Of a DNA stretch of 17,091 bases, positions 1 to 6,772 are shown one piece after another. This DNA comes from an uncultured Clostridium sp. Lineage in GTDB: Bacteria > Bacillota > Clostridia > Oscillospirales > Acutalibacteraceae. The notes beneath the pieces are model-generated. The model saw only the letters and a program-made list of their open reading frames with translations, was not told where the DNA came from and did no database searches. The position numbers and the translations under genes are program-made. Numbering within the stretch: the first letter of the stretch is position 1; every line of letters starts with the position of its first letter. The stretch spans positions 1-17,091 of the forward strand of contig CABRLN010000036.1 of NCBI GenBank assembly GCA_902471875.1, written 5' to 3'.

Positions 1-279
1 ATATAATATCTAAATTAGAAATATAGATATTTTATATTATAACAGGTTAAATTAATAGCTAAGCTAAATGAATTTTAAAAAGCTAAGTAATAAACTAAAA
101 AAATCTATAAGAAAGGCTTTAAAGAAAAGTGAGAAAGTAACCTATAAATTTAATATTCAATTAATTAAACAAGGAAGTAGCCTATGTAATTTAGTGGAAA
201 TTCAATCAATTAAAAAGTTAGCACTAATTTGTTATATTTTTGCAATAGTATGTCACATAGCATAATTGTTTTGAATAAG
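1..279. other. AT-rich leader region, no convincing gene
   Basis: The region upstream of nadE is extremely AT-rich. Positions 5-12 and 24-31 form an 8-bp inverted repeat (AATATCTA/TAGATATT), which could be the weak tail of a terminator for a gene to the left of the window. A 65-codon open frame at 68-265 (+) starts without a Shine-Dalgarno sequence. It encodes a lysine-rich N-terminus followed by a short hydrophobic C-terminus (about residues 50-65). I recognise no family in it and its composition is what AT-rich non-coding DNA gives, so I do not call it a gene. Confidence 0.5.
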
Positions 280-308
280 TTGTAAAATTTATACTTGTGG
301 GTTATAAT
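280..308 (+). promoter_or_regulatory. Sigma-A-type promoter of nadE
   Basis: A -35 box TTGTAA (280-285) and a perfect -10 box TATAAT (303-308) are separated by exactly 17 bp. Transcription would start near 315, leaving a leader of about 25 nt before the nadE ATG, with a GGAGAG ribosome binding site at 329-334. The leader is too short for a riboswitch. Confidence 0.65.
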
Positions 309-340
309 AACATATATAATTTATAACTGGAGAGATAATA

Positions 341-2263
341 ATGAACCTTGGTTTTGTTAGGGTTGCTGCCGCTACACCCAAAATTCGTGTAGCAGACTGT
401 GACCGCAATAAAAATGAAATAATCAAATTAATAAACGAGGCAAATTCTAAAGGGGTCTCATTAATAGCGTTTCCTGAGCTTTGCATAACAGGTTACACTT
501 GTGGAGATTTATTTTTGCAAAAAACACTTTTAGATGGTGCCAAAAATGCACTTATAGATATTGTTAAAGCAACTGCTGATGTTGATATTGTTACAGTTGT
601 TGGTTTACCTGTTGCAGTTAGAGGTAACTTATATAACTGTGGTGCAGTAATAAGCAGGGGTAGGCTGATTTGTTTAGTGCCTAAAATTAATATTCCTAAT
701 TATTCAGAATTTTATGAAATGCGTCATTTTACCTCTGCGGAAAATTATATGTGCGAACGTGTAGAGTTTGGCGAGCTTGGTATGGCAGATGTGGTTACTG
801 ATGTTATATTTGAAAGTACTAAGATGTCTGATTTTACATTTGGGGTAGAAGTGTGCGAGGATTTGTGGGTGGCAAATTCACCGTCAATTAACCTTGCAAC
901 GGGTGGAGCTAATATTATAGTAAATCTTTCGGCAAGTGACGAGGTTATAGGAAAGCCAAAGTATCGACAGTCTTTAATAGAAATGACATCTGCTATGCTT
1001 ATATGCGGTTATATTTTTGCAGACGCAGGCTTAGGAGAATCTACAACTGATATGGTTTTTTCAGGAAACAATATTATAGCAGAAAACGGTGTTTCTCTCG
1101 TACAGGCTCAGCGTTATACAACAGGTCTGATATATACTGATATTGATGTTGAAAAGCTTGCAGGTGAACGCAGAAGAATGACAACATATAAGACTCACTC
1201 AAATTGTAAAAGGTACAGCTTTAGTGTAGGTACAAAAAATTTTACATTAAGCAGAACCTTTTCGCGTACTCCTTTTGTACCAAGCAGTAAATCTGACATT
1301 GACCAACGCTGTCAGGAAATTTTGTCTATTCAGTCTGTGGGCTTGGCAACCAGACTTGAACATACAGGTATTAAAAATGCTGTTATAGGATTGTCTGGCG
1401 GGCTTGATTCTACACTTGCTTTAATTGTTACTGTGCATGCATTTGACAGACTGGGAATTTCTCGCCGTAACATTACTGCTGTTACTATGCCTTGCTTTGG
1501 CACAACCAAAAGAACAAAATCAAATGCAGAAAAATTGGCCGAGGCTTATAGGGTAAGCTTTAAAGAAATAAATATTACCCAAGCGGTTAATCAGCATTTT
1601 AAAGATATTGAGCACGATTCTGATATTACTGATGTAACCTATGAAAATTCTCAGGCAAGAGAGCGCACTCAGGTACTTATGGACATTGCAAATAAAAATA
1701 ATGCTCTTGTTATTGGAACAGGCGATTTAAGTGAACTGGCACTTGGTTGGGCAACCTACAACGGCGACCATATGAGTATGTATGCCGTAAATGCTTCTGT
1801 GCCAAAAACATTGGTGCGTTATTTAACAGCGTACGAGGCTGAAATGTCCGAAGGTTCATTAAAAACAGTATTACTTGATATTCTTGCAACACCTGTAAGC
1901 CCTGAGCTGTTACCGCCGACAGATGGTGAAATATCACAAAAGACAGAAGATATTGTTGGTCCTTACGAACTACACGATTTTTTCCTTTATTACTTTGTGC
2001 GTTTTGGATTTACACCTGTAAAAATCTTCTATTTGGCAAAACAGACCTTTAAGGAAGTTTATTCGTCACAGATAATAATTAAATGGCTGCAGGTTTTTAT
2101 AAAAAGATTTTTTACCCAGCAGTTTAAGCGTTCTTGCCTGCCTGACGGTCCTAAGGTAGGTTCTGTTACACTTTCACCAAGAAGCGATTTTCGTATGCCA
2201 AGTGATGCAGCCGTATCACTGTGGCAAAAGCAGCTTGAAAGTATAAATACGGACCTTAAATAA
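341..2263 (+). CDS. nadE: Glutamine-dependent NAD(+) synthetase
   Basis: This enzyme catalyses the last step of NAD biosynthesis: ATP-dependent amidation of nicotinic acid adenine dinucleotide using ammonia released from glutamine. The 640-aa protein is the long, two-domain form. The N-terminal nitrilase-like glutaminase domain (about residues 1-270) shows the expected Glu-Lys-Cys triad: E46 in FPELCITGY, K115 in VPKINIPNY and C172 in EVCEDLW. The C-terminal synthetase domain carries the PP-loop SGGLDS (352-357) that binds ATP, followed by GTGDLSELALGWATYNGDH, typical of the NAD-binding synthetase core. The start is fixed by GGAGAG 6 nt upstream of ATG. The gene stands alone with its own promoter and a following hairpin, so it is probably monocistronic. 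Nothing appears truncated and length matches clostridial homologues. Confidence 0.96.
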   Translation: MNLGFVRVAAATPKIRVADCDRNKNEIIKLINEANSKGVSLIAFPELCITGYTCGDLFLQKTLLDGAKNALIDIVKATADVDIVTVVGLPVAVRGNLYNCGAVISRGRLICLVPKINIPNYSEFYEMRHFTSAENYMCERVEFGELGMADVVTDVIFESTKMSDFTFGVEVCEDLWVANSPSINLATGGANIIVNLSASDEVIGKPKYRQSLIEMTSAMLICGYIFADAGLGESTTDMVFSGNNIIAENGVSLVQAQRYTTGLIYTDIDVEKLAGERRRMTTYKTHSNCKRYSFSVGTKNFTLSRTFSRTPFVPSSKSDIDQRCQEILSIQSVGLATRLEHTGIKNAVIGLSGGLDSTLALIVTVHAFDRLGISRRNITAVTMPCFGTTKRTKSNAEKLAEAYRVSFKEINITQAVNQHFKDIEHDSDITDVTYENSQARERTQVLMDIANKNNALVIGTGDLSELALGWATYNGDHMSMYAVNASVPKTLVRYLTAYEAEMSEGSLKTVLLDILATPVSPELLPPTDGEISQKTEDIVGPYELHDFFLYYFVRFGFTPVKIFYLAKQTFKEVYSSQIIIKWLQVFIKRFFTQQFKRSCLPDGPKVGSVTLSPRSDFRMPSDAAVSLWQKQLESINTDLK

Positions 2264-2589
2264 TCTTAATCGGTATTAATACTATAACAAATTAGGTGTA
2301 ATTATAATTTTCATGTTAGTTAAAATCAGCATTGAAAAATCTTAATTTAATTTTTAAATAAAAATAAGATAAAGGGCAGTTGTACATAATGAGGTACAAC
2401 TGCCCTTTATCTTGTGGGTTTATATTAGACAAAATATTCATTTTAATAAAGTGTGTTAAAAAATTAACTTATTTAATATGCATATATTTTACTACAAAAT
2501 TTTTAAAAAATCCAGTATATTTGTTATTGTTTTATCAATTCGTAAAAATTGCACAATAAACAGGTGGAAAAGTAGTGCATAAAAACTTT
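2264..2589. other. Intergenic region between nadE and the GH13 remnant
   Basis: The only structured element is the 20-bp perfect hairpin at 2366-2413, annotated separately. The rest (2414-2589) is AT-rich with stops in all frames. On the minus strand it lies just beyond the decayed glycosidase gene. I looked for a continuation of that gene's C-terminal domain and could not recognise one. Confidence 0.5.
2366..2413. terminator. Perfect 20-bp hairpin, probable (bidirectional) terminator
   Basis: Positions 2366-2385 and 2394-2413 are exact reverse complements with an 8-nt loop. The stem has a GC-rich centre (AAAGGGCAGTTGTAC). The plus-strand side ends in TTTATCTT within the stem. On the minus strand the stem is followed by a T-rich tract (complement of the A-rich 2351-2365). 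It therefore suits termination from nadE and from minus-strand transcripts arriving from the glycosidase remnant. There is no uninterrupted U-run, so efficiency in either direction is uncertain. Confidence 0.7.
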
Positions 2590-3207
2590 TTACCTAGTGT
2601 TGTGTTTTATTTTTTGTTTGTGAACACTTAATACTACATAAGCATTATTGCTGCGGGTTATTAAGCGCATGGTATCGTGTGAGTCTAACAAATTAAACAT
2701 TACATTGCAAACCTGTTCAGAATACATATTAAGACGTCTGTTTATTTGAAATTCAAAATTTGTTGCAGTTGACTGTTTATTTAACCAAAAACTGTCAATG
2801 CTTTCTTGCAGGGAATGGTTTAATTATATCAGTCGAATTCATCCAGGGAAAGAAAAAGTCCTGATGCCTGCCTTTGTAGTTCTTAAATTCGGCTTCACTT
2901 TTAAATGAATCTTCGGTCATATAGAAGGTCTGGTTTTTGCTGTGCAGTATAAAATAATATCTGCATCTTTTAAATTCCGGTTTAACCACGGCTTTCCATA
3001 GTTTGTGGTTTTTTACATCGGTTATTTCCATAAGTTGACCGCTCCATGTGTCATTACCGTCAAAAATTCTGCTTTTAAAAGGGTCGCCGTACATTAACTC
3101 TACTCTGTCAATATCATAACCTGTTTTTATTTTAATAACAAGTCGTCATTGTTTAGAGGATAACAATAGTTATCACAAGAAATATGAAAAATCGAAGAAA
3201 AATCCAT
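2590..3207 (-). pseudogene. Decayed GH13 neopullulanase/cyclomaltodextrinase-like gene
   Basis: The gene starts at 3207 with an AGGAAA ribosome binding site (3214-3219). Three pieces read as one family. The first frame (3207-3130) encodes MDFSSIFHISCDNYCYPLNN and on to LLLK, then stops. A one-base deletion in an A-run near 3130 shifts to the frame reading IKTGYDIDRVELMYGDPF and on to FFFPWMNSTDIIKP (to about 2812). Together these form the N-terminal CBM34-type domain of neopullulanase-like GH13 enzymes. Near 2805-2815 the reading moves to a third frame, SLQESIDSFWLNKQ then NRRLNMYSEQVCNVMFNLLDSHDTMRLITR, ending at a stop at 2590-2592. NLLDSHDT is GH13 conserved region IV. The whole stretch normally lying between these parts, the bulk of the (beta/alpha)8 barrel with the catalytic Asp and Glu (roughly 300 residues by family knowledge), is missing, as is everything after region IV. 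The product cannot be an active glycosidase. Family assignment is by remembered motifs, not a search. Confidence 0.85.
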
Positions 3208-3287
3208 AAATTGTTTCCTAAAGAATTATAGTAAAATTTAATAATATATTCATTATTTATTGTCCTTATGTGATATAATATAACATA

Positions 3288-3659
3288 TTATTTAGAGACA
3301 TTTGGTAAATGCCTTTTTATAGCCTCAAAGGTTTCTGCACTTATAACATGTTCAATACGACAAGCGTCCTCTTTGGCTGTTTTTTCGCTTACACCTAACT
3401 CCATAAGCCATTTTGAAAACAGCTTGTGTCTTTCGTACATAGTGTTGGCAATTTCAAGACCTTTTTCAGTAAGTTCAATGTAACCCTTTGCGTCCATAGT
3501 AATGTAACCGTTTTCTCTAAGATTTTTCATTGCTACGCTTACACTGGGTTTTGAAAAATTAAGCTCATTAACTATGTCAACAGAGCGAACCTCGCTGTTA
3601 CGTTCTTTAATAATAAGTATCGTTTCAAGGTAATTTTCAGCTGATTCCTGAATCTTCAT
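3288..3659 (-). CDS. DtxR/MntR-family metal-dependent transcriptional repressor (short form)
   Basis: A 123-aa regulator of metal homeostasis, expected to bind operator DNA when loaded with Fe(II) or Mn(II). Residues 1-65 form the winged helix-turn-helix (VRSVDIVNELNFSKPSVSVA is the recognition region, ending with the wing GYITMDAKGYIELT). Residues 66-123 form the dimerisation/metal-binding domain with H78 (YERHKLF), C100, E103 and H104 (CRIEHVIS). The Cys at 100 matches DtxR/IdeR C102 rather than the Glu of Bacillus MntR. N9 stands where MntR has a metal-binding Asp. There is no SH3/FeoA-like C-terminal domain. I chose the internal start at 3659 because it has a GGAG ribosome binding site 6 nt upstream and begins at the conserved MKIQESAENYLETIL. 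A longer in-frame start at 3764 would lie upstream of the -10 box. The target genes are not evident here, but the gene is divergent from a flavo-rubredoxin gene it may control. Confidence 0.88.
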   Translation of the reverse strand: MKIQESAENYLETILIIKERNSEVRSVDIVNELNFSKPSVSVAMKNLRENGYITMDAKGYIELTEKGLEIANTMYERHKLFSKWLMELGVSEKTAKEDACRIEHVISAETFEAIKRHLPNVSK

Positions 3660-3690
3660 ATAAACACTCCAACTTCTATAATTTTTATAC

Positions 3691-3719
3691 ATTTTACCAT
3701 AAATATAGTTGGTTATCAA
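3691..3719 (-). promoter_or_regulatory. Extended -10 promoter of the DtxR-family gene
   Basis: Read on the minus strand: -35 TTGATA (3714-3719), a 17-bp spacer, and -10 TAAAAT (3691-3696) preceded by the TGG of an extended -10. It lies about 30 nt upstream of the chosen ATG at 3659 and supports that start over the longer one. Confidence 0.6.
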
Positions 3720-3758
3720 TAAATAAATTCTGAATTTTACGTTGCAGATTATTAAAAA

Positions 3759-3787
3759 TTGCACATAAATAATAAATCTTTTAAAAT
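3759..3787 (+). promoter_or_regulatory. Promoter of the flavin reductase-rubredoxin gene
   Basis: A -35 box TTGCAC (3759-3764) and -10 TAAAAT (3782-3787) are spaced by 17 bp. Transcription would start near 3794, giving a leader of about 50 nt. It is divergent from the repressor promoter, with the two -35 boxes about 40 bp apart, so a single bound regulator could affect both. I could not identify an operator palindrome with confidence. Confidence 0.5.
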
Positions 3788-3845
3788 TAAATTGAGCTAT
3801 GTAATATATTGAATAAACAATAAAATTTTAAAACGAGGTGATTAT

Positions 3846-4493
3846 ATGAATTATTCAATATTAAACAAACTTTCCTACGGTATGTATGCTATTGGTGTTA
3901 ATTCAACAAGCAAAATGTCTGCCTGTATTGTAAACACGGTTTTTCAAATTAGTGCAAAGCCGGCTGTTATTGCAGTAAGTGTTAATAACAGTTGTTATAC
4001 TGCAGAACAAATTGAAAAAACAGGCAAGTTTTCTGTGACTGTACTAAATACTGAAGCGCCTAAAGAAGTTTTTACTGCGCTTGGTTTTGCAAGCGGTTAT
4101 GACAAAGATAAGCTTTCTGATGTACAGTACACTGTGGTTGAAGATTTGCCGATTATAACAAATGGAATTTGCTGTTACATTATTTGCCATGTGGTAAATA
4201 AAACAGAAGTTGGCGACCACACAGTTTATTTTGCAGAAGTAACAAAAACAGGAGATATGACGTTGGGTGAGCCAATGACTTACGATTATTATCACAAGGT
4301 TATTAAAGGTTCTGCACCGCCCAAAGCACCAACCTTTGGAACATTCGATTCTGCTTCGAACAGTAATAAACCAAAGTATGTTTGTGATGTATGTGGATAT
4401 GTTTACGACGGCGATATTCCTTTTGAAGAACTTCCTGATGATTGGGTATGTCCGCTTTGTAAAATGCCGAAAAGTCATTTTAAAAAAATATAG
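3846..4493 (+). CDS. Flavin reductase-rubredoxin fusion protein (Hrb/flavoredoxin-like)
   Basis: A 215-aa cytoplasmic electron carrier. Residues 1 to about 155 are a flavin reductase-like split barrel that should bind FMN (MYAIGVNSTSKMSACIVNTV start, QISAKPAVIAVSVN). Residues 177-215 form a rubredoxin-type Fe(Cys)4 centre: C180-x2-C183-GYVYDG and C202-PLC205. The interval between the cysteine pairs is shortened (18 residues between C183 and C202, against about 29 in free rubredoxins). The nearest described family is the high-molecular-weight rubredoxin of Moorella, which passes electrons from NAD(P)H to flavodiiron proteins reducing O2 or NO. An oxidative or nitrosative stress role is therefore inferred. 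The start is supported by GAGGTG (3835-3840), 5 nt upstream. Divergent to a DtxR-family repressor, which may link its expression to iron. Confidence 0.9.
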   Translation: MNYSILNKLSYGMYAIGVNSTSKMSACIVNTVFQISAKPAVIAVSVNNSCYTAEQIEKTGKFSVTVLNTEAPKEVFTALGFASGYDKDKLSDVQYTVVEDLPIITNGICCYIICHVVNKTEVGDHTVYFAEVTKTGDMTLGEPMTYDYYHKVIKGSAPPKAPTFGTFDSASNSNKPKYVCDVCGYVYDGDIPFEELPDDWVCPLCKMPKSHFKKI

Positions 4494-4686
4494 GCTAATA
4501 AATAATTATACTAATAGCAAATAAAAGCTATCAAGATTTTTGAGTAGATTTTGTGTTAAACGAGTAACATACCCCGAAAGGCTGATGTCTTTTGAGTATA
4601 GATTCGAAGTATGACTAAAATATGCCAATAATATTTTAGATGCTTTTTATTAGATATTAGCATTATAGTTTTTAAAGAAAATTAAA
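4494..4686. other. Intergenic stretch with small hairpins downstream of the fusion gene
   Basis: No gene. Positions 4615-4623 and 4631-4639 form a 9-bp A/T hairpin (CTAAAATAT/ATATTTTAG, 7-nt loop) followed by CTTTTTAT, so it could be a weak terminator for the upstream gene. Before it, CATAC (4568-4572) can pair with GTATG (4609-4613) around a small stem with a GAAA tetraloop at about 4574-4581 (CCGAAAGG). This might be a structured 3' untranslated region or small RNA, or chance. Confidence 0.3.
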
Positions 4687-4737
4687 AAATGCAAAGAACC
4701 CGCTAATTCTTTATAAATTAACGGGTTCTTTGCATTT
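4687..4737. terminator. Bidirectional intrinsic terminator between convergent genes
   Basis: A 16-bp perfect stem (4687-4702 with 4722-4737, core GCAAAGAACCCG) extends by five more pairs past one mismatch to a 7-nt loop. It sits between the convergent fusion gene (+) and the CrtO-like gene (-). It is preceded by an A-run and the right arm ends in a short T-run, so it can act in both directions. Confidence 0.8.
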
Positions 4738-4770
4738 GGTAATAAATATAATACTGTTTTAATATGAGTT

Positions 4771-5358
4771 TTATTTTAGCCTTGCTTTATAACCATGATT
4801 ATAAAGCTTACGCAGTTTTATAAGCCTGGGTCTGTTATAGCGTTGTATAATTACAAACAATAATTGAATAAACAAATCCATAATTGATAAAAGTAAAAAT
4901 ACACCTAAATGCTCCAGTTTGTTGTCGCCTGGTATAAGAAAAACAAAAAATAAAGATGCAAAGCCTAAAATACCTACTGTTAAATGTCCCAGTTCTGCAA
5001 TACAGCACTCGGTTATAAATCGGTTAATATAGTTTTGGTCAATGTCTTCAGGTAAAGAATCACGCTGAAAATGTATTAGCTTACCTGCATCAGGAAGTTT
5101 ATCTTTCCATTTTGAAACTTTTATTTTTCTATAAAACGAACTCTCAAATTTATGCTCTTTAAAAAGCGGGGCGTTTTCATCAAAGTATTTTTGAGGCACT
5201 AAAAATCGTACTAACCAAGGTACGGCTATATTAATAGCAAGCCAAAATAAAGCTAACAGGAGGGTTATATAAAGTACAAAACTAAAGCTTTGCTCTTCGG
5301 GTACAGCATCTGTGGATTTTATAGCCTGATTTTGTACCGCGCAAATAACAAAATTCAT
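4771..5358 (-). CDS. CrtO-like membrane protein, putative acyltransferase
   Basis: A 195-aa integral membrane protein. Three hydrophobic stretches are visible: about residues 26-54, 123-143 and 150-171. Conserved-looking motifs are VSKWKDKLPDAGKL (81-94), FITECCIAELGH (114-125) and the C-terminal IIQRYNRPRL (170-179). These resemble the glycosyl-4,4'-diaponeurosporenoate acyltransferase (CrtO) family of staphyloxanthin synthesis, which has the same WKDKLPD, E-C-x-E-x-x-H and QRYNRxRL pattern. No other carotenoid genes are in the window, and such orphan relatives are common in Clostridia, so the real substrate is unknown. The start at 5358 is chosen because GGGAGG lies just upstream. A longer frame to 5418 would begin inside the -35 box. 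Transcribed alone from its own promoter and ending at a shared terminator. Confidence 0.7.
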   Translation of the reverse strand: MNFVICAVQNQAIKSTDAVPEEQSFSFVLYITLLLALFWLAINIAVPWLVRFLVPQKYFDENAPLFKEHKFESSFYRKIKVSKWKDKLPDAGKLIHFQRDSLPEDIDQNYINRFITECCIAELGHLTVGILGFASLFFVFLIPGDNKLEHLGVFLLLSIMDLFIQLLFVIIQRYNRPRLIKLRKLYNHGYKARLK

Positions 5359-5389
5359 TTCAACCTCCCATGATAATAATATATACTTT

Positions 5390-5418
5390 AATATACCACA
5401 AATTTTTTTAAATATCAA
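5390..5418 (-). promoter_or_regulatory. Promoter of the CrtO-like gene
   Basis: On the minus strand: -35 TTGATA (5413-5418), a 17-bp spacer, and -10 TATATT (5390-5395) preceded by TGG (extended -10). It fits the chosen ATG at 5358 and gives a short leader that includes the strong ribosome binding site. Confidence 0.6.
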
Positions 5419-5549
5419 CTTTTATAATAATTGCTATAAGTTACAGTTTAACAATTAATAGCAATGTTTTAGAATTAAAAAATGTATAAATAGAAAAAAG
5501 AAAAATTTTATATAACTGTAAATTTATTGTACCTACTTTTGGTAAACAG

Positions 5550-5578
5550 TTGCAATTGATGTTGAAAAATGTTAAAAT
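5550..5578 (+). promoter_or_regulatory. Promoter of the yicC-to-PASTA-kinase operon
   Basis: -35 TTGCAA (5550-5555), 17-bp spacer, -10 TAAAAT (5573-5578) with the TGT of an extended -10 just before it. It is the only good promoter in front of the eleven-gene run. The leader of about 40 nt ends with AGGTGA (5614-5619) ahead of the yicC ATG. Confidence 0.6.
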
Positions 5579-5625
5579 GAAATTTACAATGCAACAGTTG
5601 TGTCTGTTGGAAAAGGTGATATGAT

Positions 5626-6504
5626 ATGGTAAAAAGTATGACAGGCTACGGTGGTAGCCGACAAATTGTTGATAACAGAGAAATATCAGTCGAAATACGT
5701 TCTGTAAATCACAGGTATTTGGAACTTAACTGCAGAACTCCTCGTGAAATGGGATTTTTGGAAGAAAAAATTAAGTCAGTTGTTAAAGAAAAGGTCTACC
5801 GTGGTAAAGTAGATATTTTTGTAACCGTAGGTGCAGACGAGAATGAGCAGGCAATTGTTACTGTAAACCACAGTCTTGCTTTGGGATATATTAATGCACT
5901 TAAAGAGGTTGCAGTAAAATATGGTTTACAAGATGATATTTCAATTTCATCTGTTGCACGTTATAATGATATTTTTAATGTAACAAAGCCGGATGCAGAC
6001 GAGGAAAAAATATGGCATAGTGTTAAAGCTGTACTGGATGATGCCCTTGACAAATTTGTTGCAATGAGGCAAGCAGAAGGTGAAAAGCTGTATGAAGATA
6101 TTAGCAGCAGGTGCAAAACGATAATTGAACTTGTTTCGAAGGTAGAAGAGCGTTCACCACAAACAGTGGCGGAATACCGTCAAAAGCTTACAGAGAGAAT
6201 GAACGAGGTGCTTTCAACTGTAACTGTTGACGAACAGCGTGTTATTACGGAAACAGCTATTTTTGCAGACAAGGTAGCAGTTGCAGAAGAAACTGTAAGG
6301 TTAAGAAGCCACTTTGAGCAGTTTGAAAATATTTTAAACAGTGACGGCTCTGTTGGAAGAAAAATAGACTTTATTTTGCAGGAAATGAACCGAGAGGCAA
6401 ATACAATCGGCTCAAAGGTACAAGACGCTGCACTGGCTCACATTGTAGTTGATATAAAGGCAGAGCTTGAAAAAATACGTGAGCAGGTACAAAACATAGA
6501 ATAA
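5626..6504 (+). CDS. yicC: YicC/YloC-family endoribonuclease
   Basis: A 292-aa RNA-cleaving protein of the YicC/YloC family, linked in E. coli to small-RNA turnover. It opens with the family signature MVKSMTGYGG followed by EIRSVNHRYLELNCRTPR. The YicC-like N-terminal domain covers about residues 1-155. The C-terminal DUF1732 domain, about 205-292, contains the conserved EETVRLRSHFEQF, GRKIDFILQEMNREANTIGSK and the coiled ending IKAELEKIREQVQNIE. Length is normal. It starts the operon at ATG 5626, 6 nt after AGGTGA, and is 13 nt from remA. The pairing with remA-gmk-rpoZ is the standard Firmicutes order (B. subtilis yloC). Confidence 0.95.
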   Translation: MVKSMTGYGGSRQIVDNREISVEIRSVNHRYLELNCRTPREMGFLEEKIKSVVKEKVYRGKVDIFVTVGADENEQAIVTVNHSLALGYINALKEVAVKYGLQDDISISSVARYNDIFNVTKPDADEEKIWHSVKAVLDDALDKFVAMRQAEGEKLYEDISSRCKTIIELVSKVEERSPQTVAEYRQKLTERMNEVLSTVTVDEQRVITETAIFADKVAVAEETVRLRSHFEQFENILNSDGSVGRKIDFILQEMNREANTIGSKVQDAALAHIVVDIKAELEKIREQVQNIE

Positions 6505-6517
6505 CAGAGGTGTTGTT

Positions 6518-6772
6518 ATGAAGTTGATTAATATAGGCTTTGGCAACTTGGTGTCAGCCGAAAAAATTATTGCTGTTGTTGCACCTGACTCAGCACCTAT
6601 TAAAAGAATCATTCAGGATGCAAAAGAGCAGGGATTGCTTATTGATGCCACCTATGGCAGAAAAACTCGTTCAGTAATTATATCTGAAAGCGAGCATATC
6701 ATACTTTCGGCAATTAATCCTGAAAGCATAGGCAACAGAGCTGTAATTGAGGAGGAAGAGCACAATGACTAA
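6518..6772 (+). CDS. remA: RemA-family DNA-binding regulator (DUF370)
   Basis: An 84-aa small protein of the RemA/YlzA family. In B. subtilis RemA is a DNA-binding activator of biofilm matrix and osmoprotection genes that forms oligomeric rings. The motifs INIGFGNLVSAEKIIAVVAPDSAPIKR and DATYGRKTRSVIISES cover almost the whole family profile. Preceded by AGAGGTG. The stop codon overlaps the gmk start by 8 nt (ATGACTAA), implying translational coupling. It is widespread in Clostridia without an obvious matrix operon, so the regulon here is unknown. Confidence 0.94.
   Translation: MKLINIGFGNLVSAEKIIAVVAPDSAPIKRIIQDAKEQGLLIDATYGRKTRSVIISESEHIILSAINPESIGNRAVIEEEEHND

Noticed and set aside
68..265. 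65-codon open frame encoding a lysine-rich peptide with a hydrophobic end
   Set aside because: It has no ribosome binding site, no recognisable family, and a composition expected from AT-rich DNA. It is also close to the nadE promoter.
3125..3136. A-run frameshift as a programmed slippage site
   Set aside because: The downstream reading frame leads into a gene with its catalytic core deleted, and no stimulatory structure is visible. Mutation or a sequencing error is simpler.
4044..4478. 144-codon minus-strand open frame opposite the flavo-rubredoxin gene
   Set aside because: It is a mirror of a well-supported coding frame on the plus strand and shows no recognisable domain.
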